64,000 bases of DNA from Myoxocephalus aenaeus (Eukaryota; Chordata; Actinopteri; Perciformes; Cottidae). This document shows, piece after piece, positions 12,305 to 25,512 of the stretch. The stretch is taken from the NCBI GenBank assembly GCA_038501785.1, contig JBAMJR010000243.1, positions 3,472,501-3,536,500 of the forward strand, written 5' to 3'. Made by a program: the position numbers and the translations under genes. Numbering within the stretch: the stretch's first letter is position 1; every line of letters starts with the position of its first letter. Under the pieces are notes generated by a model. It searched no databases and was not told the DNA's origin. It saw only the letters and a list, made by a program, of their open reading frames with translations.

Positions 12305-12615
12305 TGATTTTCAACCACTGTGCCGCGGCACTGTGAGAGATAGTCAGGTGTGCCGTGGGAAGATGTCCAATTTCACTTAATCGGTCAAAAAAAAAAAAAT
12401 GTAGTTGCCGCAAATACATTTCCATTGTTGAGCGTCTGAGCTGCAATACAGTGGCTGGTGTAGTAATTAAATACTCATCCATGCCAGTAGGTAGCGCAAT
12501 AATGACCTCCTGTGTTATGCTACAATGTGTTCTAACCTTTTTGGTTGTTGGTGTGCCACGGGATTTATTTATTGTAGAAAATGTGCCGCGGCTCAAAAAA
12601 GGTTGGAAAACACTG
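12302..12615. mobile_element. hAT-type MITE with GTGCCGCGGCAC-rich ends
   Basis: The left part reads ttttcaaccactgtgccgcg and the right part ends tttttattg...ccgcggctcaaaaaaggttg followed by gaaaacactg. This is the layout of a widespread vertebrate hAT element that begins and ends with CAGTGTTTTNCAACC. The left terminus is degraded (tcttgatttt instead of cagtgttttt) and no clean target duplication remains. There is no coding sequence. Confidence 0.65.
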
Positions 12616-15600
12616 CCTTAAATGACACAAATGAATGAGACAACAGTTTGATTAAAATAATAAACATTTATATAGATGCCTGTATGTATGCCTGCTTATA
12701 TTTCGAGCATCTTTCTTTTAAAAGCATATTCATTATTTCAAACTCAGCGTAAATGAACCACATGAACACATGAATATAGCAGATCTCCATGACTTTTCCA
12801 AAGGTTTTGGGATTTAATTTTTTTCAAGGACTTTTCCAGGCCTGGAAATAAGCATTTTAAAATGCAAGGTTTTTCATGCACACTTAACTGCCTGTGGGTC
12901 TGCCAGGCCAAGTGCAATCTCCTGCTGGCCAAGTGGATTAGCAATTAGAGGAGCCTGAGGATGTCCTCGCCGTCGCCCCCAGCATAGACCCGCCTTCTAT
13001 CAGTAGTAAACGCAAACCCAGAGATAAGGCCGATCTTAACGGGGAGGCTTTGTCCTGGCTCAGTAACGGACAGCAACATTGTGTGTTGGATTAGTACGGC
13101 TAATCAAAGAGGAAGATCACTGAAGAATTGGAATGCTATTGATTAGGACATGGGCCCTCAATGCCACCAGGAGCACCTGATAGCATCTCTTATTTACCAA
13201 CTAGCCTGATGAATCACTGCGCGCTGATAAAACTGACAATGCCCTTGACTTCCCCAGCAGAGACACTAAGGCAGGACCGTTTATATCTGCAATGTGTGCC
13301 GTGCATTTGAGGACAGACGAACCTGCAAAGTGTGTGCATGGATATTGATTGCATGTTTTATAGATTATTGTCGTCCCATCTGGAAGAAAAAAAATATTGT
13401 CAGCAGCTGTTTGCAGATTACATTTTAGCAAGTTCATTTGAATGTCACTTTGAGGCCTGAATGTGATCAGAATGAAGGGACATACTCACCTTGTAAAGTC
13501 GGCTTGTCCTTGTGAGTTTTCTACTAATCTTGACACTTCAGCGTGAAAGAGTTACTTAAGAAGTTGGCCTCTAGATAGAGAAGAAAATAGGACTAGAAAA
13601 ACAAATTAGTCAGTGGAGGACTTTTGGAGGAACACAATAAACGGAAAACAAAGAATGGGGGAGGAAATTGCAATACAAATTAATTCAGCGGATGTGGACA
13701 TATTACTGAGTGTAAATATCCCATAGCATAAAACCCTAGAGCAGTCATTAATTGCAAAAGGTCAGGAGGAGCACAGCTGCGAAAGATTGTTCCAACTTGA
13801 GAATCAATTGCTCATCGTTAAACTCCAGCCATGTTGCTGGTAAGAGAAAGTCAGAGTTAAGATTATTTCCTTACGTTGGTGGCAAAGGTCTTTGGTGTAC
13901 CGGTTTGACTGTCATCCACCCACAGTGGCCTTCACTGGACCAGAATGTGATGCCGCCTCAAGGCGATTGGCTCTTTGAGCAACCCAGTGTTCAAAGGGTG
14001 GTCGGCAGATGAGATTAAAGGCAACAGGATCACACCCCTAGTTGAAAGGCATCCTGGGAGAAGAAGTGAAGTAGATGAGGCAGGTTCAGGGACGATGATG
14101 ATGCATAACATTGTGTGGATGGGATGGTGGATCTTTTCCTGTACGACGGGACTTCTGTTCCCGTCAATCTTGGCTCATTAGACTCCAGAGTTGGGTGAAG
14201 TACAGAAGCTTTAGTTGGACTCTTTCCCAGTAATAAAGTTCTCATCAGGTCAGGTAGACATATTAAAGCAGATTAACAAGGCAGAGATATGCAGAGGATA
14301 GAAATAACAATCAAGATTTCCTTTATTCTCAGGCGTCGACGTGCACAGCAAAACTCGATGCAGCTCAATGCAATTTTGAGAATATCCGGAGCAAATCTCT
14401 ACTAAATGCCTTGTTATCATTAAGGCTCCGTCCACCTATTCTTATGCTAACTAAGGCATACTGAATTACAAAAGCGAACCGGCAATCGCAAAATTAGATA
14501 CAATTTCCACAAAAGGATTTCTGCAGGCCTGAAGCTGAACGTTTTATCAGTGAATACCTTATATAAATTGTGATTGAAGCGCATTGTCCAATAAATAATG
14601 GCACAGTCTCGGCACTGCTGGCTCAATGCACAGCACTTTGAACAAGCCTCTGAGCATTATAAAATATCTTTAAAAACATGTCCATCACAGTGTCACATAT
14701 ACGGATATTACTAGTTATGCAAAGCGGACAACTGAGAAAGAGAAATCAGTCCACATATTGGTCTGCCAATTTATCAATCTGGCTTTCAACCTTTTGAGTC
14801 CCGATCCCCCCCTAGTGGGGGGGGAGAAGCCTTTCTAGAGTTCTTAGTGAGGTCTGTTCAAGTAGTCCTATGAACCCCAAATGAGTTATAATACTTGTGT
14901 TATTTTATATAATTTTTTTCAGAATTTATTTACACTTTTATAACATATTTTGATCATAACTATGAACATCCAGCATGATATGAGCAAGTTTTTCCAGACT
15001 TCGAGGCCTAAACAACCAGAGTTGAAAGACCCCTCTTTGTAAAGATAATGACCTAAATAAATCAGAATATGCATGAACATTCACGATAGAACAAAGCCTT
15101 GGGGAATTACCAAGGAGTTTTGGTAAAAAAACTTTGTCGTTCGATTCAAAAATGTAAAAGTTATAACCTTTATGTCTAAACACCATTGGTTTGGGGCATG
15201 CTGGGAATAAAATGTGCATAAATCTCTGCTTAAGACATGTTTTGAGAAACCTCTCACGATCACGGAAGCCTCCAGAGTAGAAAAAGTCAAAGCAAGTAGA
15301 AGAAGAAAAAACAGTCCGGCCACATTTTGATTGTTCAGTCGTTTCACTAGATTTCACGATCTAGTGAAACGTTGCGGCCGCCCTCCGGAAATGACGGCGA
15401 CGTTACGGGGTTTATGTAATTACATAAACTTAACGGTAAGTTTAATTTTTTATTTTCGGCTATAACTCTTCCCACAAGGCTTTACTGTATTTCAGCAATG
15501 TAAATGAAGTTAATCAACGTAGTGCTTCTGGAGATCCTTTAGGGAACGTCACTTGACTTATGTTCCTCTTTCCTTGTCTGATAATGGGCGCCGCGGGGCT

Positions 15601-16784
15601 ATCAATCGGTTGTACATTATTTGATAATTTTTTTATATTTTTTAATTTTCGAATAGTGTTGCCTTGGTCTTGTAGATGGGTAAAAGTATACAAATCTTAT
15701 TTTAAGACCATATTTATTTTAGCCAATTAAGTGTTAAATAAATATCCCTAAATATAGTTATCCATCCATTCATTATCTTGAACAGCTTATCCTTCACAAG
15801 GGACATGTTTCAACCCCAAGTCTCCACTCTATGTATTTGGCCATTAGCTGGTGCTGGACTATCTTCTTTTATTTTTTAAGACTGCACACAATTTGTCAAA
15901 AAAGTAGCTGTTGCAGAGGAACAACCTGCCCAAATATCAAAAGATTTCCTGCTTGATGTTGTTTTTTTGACATTGGGGAAGTTTCCGACTTTTCCGCAGC
16001 TTCTGAATCATTTGCTTGACAGGTGCTTTCATTAAAATCATATTTGTGATGCGTATGATACCAGTCACTTCATCAAAGGACTGCATGGACACATTATTAG
16101 TCAAGTGGATCTGTCTGTTGAAGCTTGGATAAGTTGGCACAGCTGTCTATCATTCATGCCTTCTGCTCTACTAATAACTCTGCTGATATACATCTGAGAC
16201 ATGAGAGCCAAAGAAATTGGAAGGCAGCTATATATGAAAAGAATATTACCAAGGTTCAGACCAATATGGGATTAGGATTTGACTCAACAGTGTTTGGGGT
16301 GTCGGTCTGTAAAACCTGTAATGAAATCTGCCTCATGCAGTCATGAGGAGCTGAAGCAAAAGCATTTCATTACTGTCATTCAGTGGACAGTTAAAATGTC
16401 CCATGGTGATCACGAGCGAAAACCTGCATGTACCGAATATAGTCTGGTTCAATCTACAGTTACTGCTGGTAAAAAGCTGGACACGCGTATCGAACAGAAA
16501 CAGAAGTGGAGCATTCCGATCGAACGTGATGCAAGATGTCGCACCTTTTATTTACTTTGGAAGAAGTGAATCACTTCTCAATGAACTGTGGTGTAGCAGG
16601 CCACGCAGGATTCACCGGCTACAATAAACACAAAAAACAAGGGAGACGTTAAAGGTCAAAACATTTCAACCTGATGCAAATTAAAGCAAAATTCCTGTAG
16701 TCATTTGCCAAAACACAGACAAAGGTGTGAAACATATCTGTGGAACAGACAGTCATTACTGCAGACTCTAGCTATTTGACATTG
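12616..16784. other. intron 2 segment, no gene seen
   Basis: This is long intronic sequence with scattered small hairpins: C7/G8 at 14806-14824, and a perfect 12-bp stem with 6-base loop at 15341-15370 (GTTTCACTAGAT arms). The frames at 13752-14012, 14938-15357 and 16125-16627 have no known domain and no splice pattern. Confidence 0.5.
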
Positions 16785-16882
16785 GCCTCCAAGAATACAG
16801 GTTCAAATAATATGTGGCACAAAGCCCTCCGAGGCAAATGTGTATTTCTGATGTTGGGCTATATAAAATAAACTGAATTGAA
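16785..16882 (+). repeat. short fragment of the 1519-1757 repeat family
   Basis: The sequence caaagccctccgaggcaaat...gggctatataaaataaactg aattgaaa matches only the 3' end of the element at 1519-1757. Confidence 0.6.
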
Positions 16883-17690
16883 AGTCACAAATGGTTGCTT
16901 GTTTACGTGACTTGCTAACACCGAAGCTACTTGCTACTAAACTACCAAAAAGTTAATATTGATGGTGCCCTACGTTTTCTTCTCCTCCTCTAGGTGTTAA
17001 CTGTTATAGAATAGAATGTGAACACTATAGATGTTGTGCAGCCCATGTGAAGTCACCTTCAAGCTGTAAACCCGTCGGCTATTGCCTGACAACCGATAAG
17101 CCTCTGGGGGCCGAGGGACTATATTTCTGGGGTTCTGGTGAAACCAGCTGGTATCCGGGCCAAGACTTCCTTTTCCGTGCGCTGCTCGTTGTTTCTTTAG
17201 TTGGATTAGCAGCTTGAGACACGTGGATGGAGTTGGAGTTGAGAGTCTATGTCTAGTTGACAAGCTGATTTCAAACTAACGCAAACTAAATCACTGTCAG
17301 ACGATAGCTGATGGGTTCCCAGATTGCATTGTGGCCAATGTGTTCCGCCTCTGTTGAGTGTTTACTTTGCATTCAACCAAAGCCTGCTCCAACGTGACTG
17401 GGCATTACTGCCTTGTAGTGCAAAGAGAAACCAAAACGCTTCCGATTCAAAATATTGTCCTGTTGCCCACAGATATAAACTCAGAATCTTTATATAGAAA
17501 TGAAACAACTGTTGAGACTTTAGCTGTAGCTAGCGCGCCGCGTCCACCGAGCACAGATGCTTGAATTTCAGTCGTCGACGACAACAAATGTGCGTACATT
17601 GGCGACAACTTGCATCTTTTTATTAATTTTATATGCAATCGGGCCACCTCCAAAGTTTTTCTGAGTCTCAACAGACCATGAAGCTGCATT
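16883..17690. other. intron 2 segment, no feature seen
   Basis: No recognisable gene, repeat tail or RNA was found between the repeat fragment and the LINE. Confidence 0.45.
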
Positions 17691-18378
17691 ATCAGAATCA
17701 GAATCAGAATCAGCTTTAATGGCCATGTAAATTTGCACATACATGGAATTTGACTCCGGTTTCACTTGCTCTTCGTACTTTTTTCACACACAATATACAA
17801 GATAAATATAAAAAATATAAAAAGGACATTAAAGACAGTAGTAAAACAACAAAAAAGTGCAGATAGTGCAGATGAAGAGTCTGTTTAACTGTTCATCAGA
17901 GTGACGGCCAGTGGGAAGAAGCTGTTCCTGTGTCTGGTGGTTTTGGCGTACAGTGCTCTGTAGCGCCTTCCAGAGGGGAGGAGTTGGAACAGCTTGTGTC
18001 CAGGGTGTGAGGGGTCTGTGGTGATCTTTACAGCCCGCTTCCTGACTCTGGAGGTGTGCAAGTCCAGGATGGAGGGCAGGCTGGAACCAATGGTTCTCTC
18101 TGCAGACCTGACGATCCGTTGGAGTCTGACTCTGTCCTGTTTGGTGATCCAAACCACACAGTGATGGAAGAGCAGAGGACAGACTGGATGATGGCGGAGT
18201 AAAACAGGATCAGCAGCTCCTGAGGCAGGTTGAACTTCCTGAGCTGGCGCAGGAAGTACAGCCTCTGCTGGGCCTTTTTCCGGATGGTGTTGATGTTGGC
18301 GGTCCACTTCAGGTCCCGGATTGTGGATCCCAGAAACTTGAAGGTCTCCACCGCAGAAACAGTGCTGTTGTGTATTGT

Positions 18379-18412
<34 letters not shown>

Positions 18413-20829
18413 AGTGTTGGGGGGCTCCTCCTGAAGTCTACTGTCATCTCTACAGTTTTGGCCTTGTTCAGCTCCAGGTGGTTCTGACCACACCAGAGGA
18501 CCAGCTGTTCAACCTCCCGTCTGTACGCAGACTCGTCGCCGTCGCTGATGAGGCCGATGGCCGTTGTGTCGTCTGCGAACTTCAGGTTTAACAGATGGGT
18601 CCCCTGAGGTGCAGTCATGGTGTAGAGGGAGAAGAGCAGTGGAGAGAGCACACATCCCTGGGGGGCGCCAGTGCTTATAGTCCGGGTGCTGGATAGGATT
18701 TTTCCCAGCCTCACCTGCTGCGTCCTGTCTGTCAGGAAGTTTGTGATCCACCGGCAGGTGGGGGCTGGCACGGTGAGCTGGGAGAGTTTGGGTTGAAGAA
18801 CCTCCGGGATGATGGTGTTGAATGCAGAGCTGAAGTCCACAAACAGAACCCTTGCATATCTCCCTGGGGAGTCGAGGTGTTGCAGAATATGGTGCAGTCC
18901 CATATTAACTGCATCATCCACCGACCTGTTTGCACGGTAGGCAAACTGCAGGGGGTCCAGCAGGGACCCTGTGATGTCCTTCAGATGGGTCAACACCAGC
19001 CTCTCAAAGGACTTCATGACCACAGACGTCAGGGCGACGGGTCTGTAGTCATTTAATCCTGTGATGGAGGATTTATTGGGGACCGGGATGATCAAGGAGC
19101 GCTTGAAGCAGGAAGGGACTTCACACAGCTCCAGTGATCGGTTGAAGATCTCCGTGAAGATGGGGGCCAGCTGGTCAGCACAGCCTTTCAGGCAGGAGGG
19201 GGACACACCGTCTGGGCCTGGAGCCTTCCTGATCTTCTGTCTCTGAAAGAGCCGACTCACATCTTCTTCGCAGATCCTCAGTGCCGGTAGGGGGTTGGAT
19301 GGGAGAGGTGAGGCAGAGAGTGGAGGTGATTGTTCGATGATGGAGCAGTTGGGCGGGGTGGAAGTGGGCTTGTCAAACCTGCAATAGAAGACATTCAGGT
19401 CGTCAGCCAGTCGGTGATTGTCCTCAGTGAGGGGAGATGGTCTCTTGTAGTTGGTGAGTACCTCCAGGCCTCTCCAAACTGACGAGGGGTCGTTGGCTGA
19501 AAACTTTTTTTCCAGCTTATCAGTGTAGCTCTTCTTAGCTACCTTGATCTCCCTCGTTAGTGTGTTTCTGGCCTGGTTGTACAGAATCCTGTCCCCCCCT
19601 CTGTAGGCCTCCTCTTTAGCACGACGAAGCTGCCTGAGTCCTGTAGTGAACCAGGGTTTATTGTTGTTGAATGTGCAGAAGGTTTTTGTCGGCACACACA
19701 TGTCCTCACAAAAGCTGATATATGACGTCACAGTGTCAGTTAGCTCATCCAGGTCTGTAGCAGTAGCCTCAAAAACACTCCAATCAGTGGAGGCAAAGCA
19801 GGACTGTAGCTCCAGCTTGGCCACGTTGGTCCATCTCTTCACAGTCTTCACCACAGGCTTTGCAGATTTTAGTTTCTGCCTGTAGGACGGGAGAAGATGA
19901 ACCAGACAGGGATCAGAGAGTCCCAAAGCTGCACGAGGGACTGAGCGGTATGCATCCTTCAGTACAGTGTAGCAGTGGTCCAGTGTGTTTTTGTCCCTGG
20001 TGCTACACTTAATGTGCTGTCTGTATTTTGGCAGTTCTTTGCTGAGGTTTGCTCTATTAAAGTCCCCAAGAACAATGAGCAGGGAGTCTGGGTGTTTGTG
20101 CTCCATGGTGGTGATCTGCTCTGCCAGGTGGAGTGCCTCACTCACACAGGCCTGAGGTGGGATGTACACACCGACCAGGATGAATGAGGAAAACTCCCGC
20201 GGTGAATAAAATGGTTTGCAGTCTATTAAATTGTTTCTAGGTGCGGGCTGCATGAGTCCTTTAACACCGTGACATCTGTGCACCAACCTTCGTTAATATA
20301 AAAACAGATCCCGCCTCCCCTCGTTTTCCCCGACAGAGCCGTTACGCGGTCCGCTCGGTGGAGTTGGAGCCCGGCAGATGTAGTGCGCTGTCCGGGATGT
20401 GCGCACCGAGCCAGGTTTCGGTGAAGCAGAGGGCGGCAGATCTGCTAAAGTCCCTATTAGTTTTGTTCAGGAGCAGCAGTTCATCCATCTTGTTCGCCAG
20501 AGAGCGGACGTTCGCCAGATGAATTGACGGGAGTGCAGTTTCGAAATCCTCGCTGCCGCACTTTAACAAGCGCTCCTGCGCGCTTCCCCCGTCTGCGTCT
20601 TCCGAGAAGAGCCGCTGCTCCTCCAACCAAAATCTCAGTAAAGTATTCCAGTTCAATGAAAACCGGTGAAAAAAATTGTCCAGTGGTTTCACGGAAGTTT
20701 AAAAGTTCCTCCCTGCTGAATGTGATCAGAGAGGGAGAGCTGGAGACGAGACAAACGAACAAAAACAGAAAAAGTACGAGCGAGCGCAGTACCGAGGCTG
20801 CCATCCGCGGCGCCATCTTGTATCTGTGA
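17691..20829 (-). mobile_element. antisense LINE (non-LTR retrotransposon), nearly full-length but inactivated
   Basis: Read on the - strand, 20286-18028 is a 752-codon frame. It carries the C-terminal part of an AP-endonuclease-like domain (YIPPQACVSEALHLAEQ, LGDFNRANL, GLSDPCLVHLLPSYR) and a reverse transcriptase: KAPGPDGVSPSCLK, YRPVALTSVVMKSFE, LFVDFSSAFNTIIP, GAPQGCVLSPLLFSLY and the catalytic FADD box at 18568-18579 (residues 570-573). The N-terminal part is in other frames (20342-20816), so there are frameshifts near 20230-20345 and 20480-20530. Another pair of shifts near 18600-18635 scrambles the residues just before FADD, and one near 18150 moves the C-terminus to a different frame (ending 17885). 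The 3' end is a TTCTGA hexamer repeat (17691-17713). It is Rex1/L2-like in the jockey group; the clade is a guess. It is antisense to unc5d and cannot be autonomous as read. Confidence 0.9.
18379..18411. repeat. 33-base G homopolymer inside the LINE
   Basis: An unbroken run of 33 G on the + strand. On the LINE coding strand it gives a polyproline tract between the reverse transcriptase core and the C-terminal region. It may be inaccurately sized by sequencing. Confidence 0.9.
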
Positions 20830-22519
20830 CTACTGATTAATGGCTCTACTATGTTTGCCTGCTAGTTGCGACCTGTGTTTGACTTCTGTTGGGTGCTCAG
20901 GTAGTGCGCATTGAGTTTTTCAGAACCTTTTTTGCTATAAACAAAAACATTAATATGAAAGACGCTAAAGTGCTCTTTTCATAATTGACTGCAAGTGAAT
21001 CCTTTTACCTTAACAATCTCCCTCTATTATACATGGATAGAGCAAAAGAAAATGTAAAAAGAAAATCTAAATAAGGGCAATTATTATGAAAGAGTTTTTG
21101 ATCAGCATAAAGAAACTATAAACAAATTGACATCCGAGGTTCACCTTTCCAAACTTTTGTTTGATGCTCCTCCTGGAAATGCAAACCACATAATTCCACA
21201 TGATCAAGATCCATGTCAGCCTCAGGAGATTAGTAAACTGGGTGTAGGTGGTTTTTCTCAACTCCATCCCCTGAAGTCAACGCTGTCCTATATCCTATTG
21301 TGAAACTCTTAGCACTTCCTCCCACGGTTCCCTGGAAAACGTCCCTGTCGCGCCAAATCTGGGAGAAACTCATCGGGGCGCCTTTGGGGAGAAAGCAGAT
21401 GATCCCCTGGGTGCCGGGTGGAGAGCGCCTCCCTCCCACCCCTATGTCCCGGACACCGTCACTCATCGGCGCCGCCTCTCTTGGCGCACCCTAATCATGA
21501 TTACTGCCTCGAACCCGGGAGTGTGAGAGGAAATCAGCATCCACCTGACTCTATCAGGGGGAAACTCTTTATCCTTGTTTTTTTCTGAAAGAGGAGATGT
21601 GTTTATGCTGTTAGGACTCATGCATTCGCCTTTATGTGATTTTAATTGAGGCAGTTAAGCCTCCCTTGGAGGAATCTGGCTATTAAGCGCTTGCAGTTGC
21701 ACACAAACATGTACCCGTATAGAATCCCTGTGTTCAATAGTTACCGATGAGGCAGAAAGGGAAAAAAAACATTGACCTTTCTTTCCAGAATCCGTGGAGT
21801 GTGAATGTTATCGTCGGGAAGCAGCGGGTGCAGAAGCTGTATCACATGTGTGTGTGTGTGTGGTTTGTGGGTGTGTGTGGGGATGTGGGAGGTAAATATT
21901 TATCTGTGTGTACATTTTGTTTTTGTATGAGAGTTAATGTGCATTGTGTGTGTAGCTCAGCCATCTGGGTATGTTATTTGTACTGCCTGTATTGGTATTG
22001 CATGCACTATATGTACATAATGAGACCGTGTTTGTGTGTCAGGGTGTGTGCACTGTGTGTGCATTGTGTGTGCTTGATAACAGGTTGTCGGTATGTATGT
22101 GTGCTGAGGTTGGGGGCTTGTTTGTTGTCATGCATGTCTGTTGGTGCACGCATGTGTGCTTTTATTGCGTTTACAGTGTGTGTCTTTTGCATATTATAGA
22201 ATATGTTGAGTTAATGCATTTGATGGTGTGAAGGTCTGAGTAAAGCAGATAAGCGGCCACAGTCCTCACCTGCCAAGTAGCCCGCGGGGGCTTTGTCGCT
22301 AGTGTGTGTGCGTGTGGTCAGGATGGGGTTGCTGGGCGCGGCGGTGAGACCTCACCACCCTTCTAGCTACTCCACTGCCTCACCTCACCTCGCCTTCGTA
22401 TATCTCAGGCTGAAACATAATGGCCTCTAAAGCCGGGATTGATGTTATCTTTGCCCCGGGGTTGCTTTGTGAGCCAGTTAATGGGGTTGTTAACCGAATG
22501 TGGCCCGAACAATACACCT

Positions 22520-22520
<1 letters not shown>
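20830..22520. other. intron 2 segment, TG-rich in part
   Basis: No gene seen. About 21846-22200 is a loose TGTG-rich, low-complexity stretch that opens long frames on both strands (for example 21747-22199 +). These are compositional artefacts. Confidence 0.5.

Positions 22521-22570
<50 letters not shown>
22521..22570. repeat. (CA)n microsatellite
   Basis: An uninterrupted CA run of about 50 bp. Confidence 0.95.
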
Positions 22571-22576
<6 letters not shown>

Positions 22577-23120
22577 GCACACTGTCTAACCACCGCTATA
22601 GACTCCTGGGGGGAAAGCAGGAGTGATCACTTTTTTCCCCCAGAAATGATTTTATTTAGCCCCACCTGCATGTTTGCTACCAGGGCTGAAAACTAGGCTG
22701 AAGAGGTTTGCCATTTTTTTGTTTTTGTTTTACGAGAGAGAAAGGAACCCTTTGACGCTACTGACGAGTCAGCGAATTTGGCTATAATACCTGAGCAGTC
22801 ACAGGAGTATCAATGCATGCGCTAGTGTTTTTATTTCCAATTTGGACCCTTGGGACGCAGCTGGGCGACACTTACTCCAGAAAGTGAGGATACGGAAGGA
22901 TTCCAGGAGCCTCTCGGTGCTGCGTGATTTCAGCAAGACAATTCAGGACCGGAAGGTTCACTGTTTTGTTTGTTAGCATTTTTGCCATTATCTAATAGTC
23001 GACAGTGTGGCTACAGAACGGAGCTCGGGTCGAGAGATAGAGGGGTATGACAATAACTTAGGGTCCCCGTCTGGAATCAAACCACGGGTATTTTGTAGTC
23101 TGAGGTGATGGGTATGAGGT
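22571..23120. other. intron 2 segment, no feature seen
   Basis: Unremarkable intronic sequence. Confidence 0.4.
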
Positions 23121-24005
23121 GATGGGTAGGTCCTTAGTGATTTCCTGAGTGTTCATTGGTTAGTTTCCAGTGTTTCCCTTAGGTTTACTGCACCGACACA
23201 AACACTTAAAGCAGAGGTTCTCAAAATTGTTGTGTAAGTAACATCATTTTGTGACTCCATCTGTGCTTTTATAAATAACAGAATAAAGAAAATTGCAATC
23301 ACTTTCAAGTAAATCAGATTGCTCCATCAGACCAAAAATAAAATAAAAAATGTCAATCACTTAGAACAATGAAAAGAAAGTTCTATCTGTGCTAAAAATA
23401 ACTAATATTTAGTTACTACTAAATAGCTTATTGTGGAAAACAATAAGCTAATTATTTTTTGGCAAAAAAGAATTAGTGCAGATGTGGAGCATCAGGTTGT
23501 ATCAGTATTAGTGGCTGCAGTGAGCTGCTTTCCTCTACAAATATTTTTTAAACGGGGTTGTAGACTTGATACGGCTCTCAATTCATGTTGAGCTGAGATC
23601 TGTGTTTTGTTTTGAGAGACGGAACAGCAGAAAAGACAACCTCACGGAGATCTACATAGGTAGGCTTTTGGCAAAACGCCAAGAATCGGCGAGTCGCGCA
23701 TGCGCAAGCGTAACATGTTAATGGCATACCGTCACCATTTACCCAAAAGTACAGGCTTTTCTCCATGTATTTATTAATGACTTAGTCTATGTCTGTGTAC
23801 TTTGTACTTTTTTAATATGTGAACCTCTTTGTTGGGTACAAGACACAAGCACTTTAGCGAATAATTACACGGAAGTGGAGAGTCTACAGATTCCGACAAC
23901 ATTTGAACCATATTTCTGTGCTGTATTATTGCGAAGATATTAATACAAGCATCAAGTAAACACTGAGTAAACGTGCAGGCGCGTTCGTCGCCCCCACAGA
24001 GTTAA
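23121..24005. mobile_element. diverged TTAA family A element (copy 3)
   Basis: The left part (aggtccttagtgatttcctg, agtgttcattggttagtttc) matches 32125-32170. The right part (aaccatatttctgtgctgta through gcgaagatattaatac) matches 32310-32360, and it ends at a TTAA (24002-24005). The middle differs from the other copies. It holds a 10-bp hairpin (23424-23433 with 23441-23450). Confidence 0.45.
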
Positions 24006-24179
24006 CCATTATGCTGCCTCAGAAGTAGAAATGCTAACCCCAATCTGCTTAACGTCATTGCAAAATACTCCTGCCTCTCGCAGCAGTACCGTATCATATT
24101 CAAAATATGCAACCCTGAAGCCCCTTACCAGGCTACTCTCCACACCTGGGCTTTCTGCCCATGAAAATGACAGGCAGAA

Positions 24180-24390
24180 TTAGTGAAGGCACAACCTTGG
24201 GTGGTCGTCCTGCGACCACAAGGTTCACAGTTCGATCCCTGGCCTCCCCATAGTCCGCATGTGGAAGTGTCCTTGAGCTTGAGGGTCACTGAACCCCCCA
24301 TTGCTCCCCGGGCGCTTCACAGCAGCCAGCCCACTGCTCCTTAATTGCTAAGGATGGGTTAAAGTCAGAGACCAAATTTCTTGTATGTAT
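24180..24390 (+). repeat. tRNA-headed SINE (V-SINE-like)
   Basis: A box B-like GTTCGATCCC (24228-24239 region) is followed by the segment agtgtccttgagcttgaggg, cactgaaccccccattgctc and aaggatgggttaaagtcaga, ending in a ttgtatgtatgt tail. This head-plus-body order is that of a common fish SINE. The 5' box A half is degenerate. Confidence 0.6.
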
Positions 24391-25435
24391 GTAAAAATAT
24401 GTAATATGATGAACGTAATAAAACACATTGTAGTTCCTGGGGCGAATCTGTGTGCCGCTTTAAATGTTAAATGTATTTCCAAAGGCGGCGTTGAAGGGCC
24501 TTTCTGTGTGGAATATGGGGAGGCTGATATATATAATCATGTTGTGAGGATCAATACCAGCAACAAGGATATGCTCAAGGAGATAGGAAAGGAAGCATTG
24601 GAACACCTTTCCGTAGCATTTAGAGAATTCCACCAGCTCGTATCATGGCTGACACTTAATACTTTCAGGTCATTTCCCTGTTAGGAACCTTCCCAAGCAA
24701 AAAAGACTGCAGCCGTGGACCATATGGCTCGTATGGCCCCAGCACCCATAGCCTCAGGTTCCCTGTTTTCCTCTCTGCTCATTTGGCAGACCTACACCAG
24801 TAGTATAGCAACAAAATGACTTGCACTTGCAGAGAAAATTAAACTAATGCAGGCGTAATCTAGACAAACTGCGTAGTCCTAATGGTTGGAATAAATGTGC
24901 TCAATATGGTGGAGTACAACAGGTTTTGCAGATGCCACCTGGAGCAGAAATAGAAAAGGGATGAATGTGAGAACTTAAGTTAGTGATGACTTTTCACTTG
25001 AGTGGGTCGGCTTGGTGTATCAATCTGCATTTAACTCCCCATCCAGACTCCGGCAGAGAATTACAGTCAAGTGTTTCTTGTTCTTTGTTTATGAGCCTCT
25101 GTAGTTCTCATCGCCGCTGTTTCCCACCGAAGAGACACTACTGCATAGTGTGACTTCTGTTCTCGCCATCTCATAACACTGCAAGATGTGTCAGTTGTTA
25201 GCGGCATGTTTGGCGTTTGTCGGGCTTGATTTTTACATGTTGCAGGCCTGAAGTTGGGTATGATTTCAAAGAGACTGTGGTTTGGGACTGTCTCTGGTTA
25301 CAGTGGGCACAGGGCCTAATGGAGTCAGGAGATATAACTTCTCTTTTCTGGAGGGAACAAGAAATTATGTGCTGTCAGATATCCTTCCCCAAAAAGAAAG
25401 ATGAAATAGACTTTAATGGCTCCTTGCACATGCAT

Positions 25436-25437
<2 letters not shown>
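24391..25437. other. intron 2 segment, no feature seen
   Basis: The 99-residue frame at 24385-24684 starts inside the SINE tail and shows no domain I know, and its borders do not look like exon borders. Confidence 0.45.

Positions 25438-25509
<72 letters not shown>
25438..25509. repeat. (GT)n microsatellite
   Basis: About 36 uninterrupted GT units. Confidence 0.95.

Positions 25510-25512
<3 letters not shown>

Noticed and set aside
21747..22231. 150-residue cysteine-rich frame
   Set aside because: Produced by TGTG-rich low-complexity DNA; the cysteines are TGT codons of the repeat.
24385..24684. 99-residue open frame after the SINE
   Set aside because: It begins in the SINE tail and has no recognisable domain. 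Intron context with no exon-like borders.
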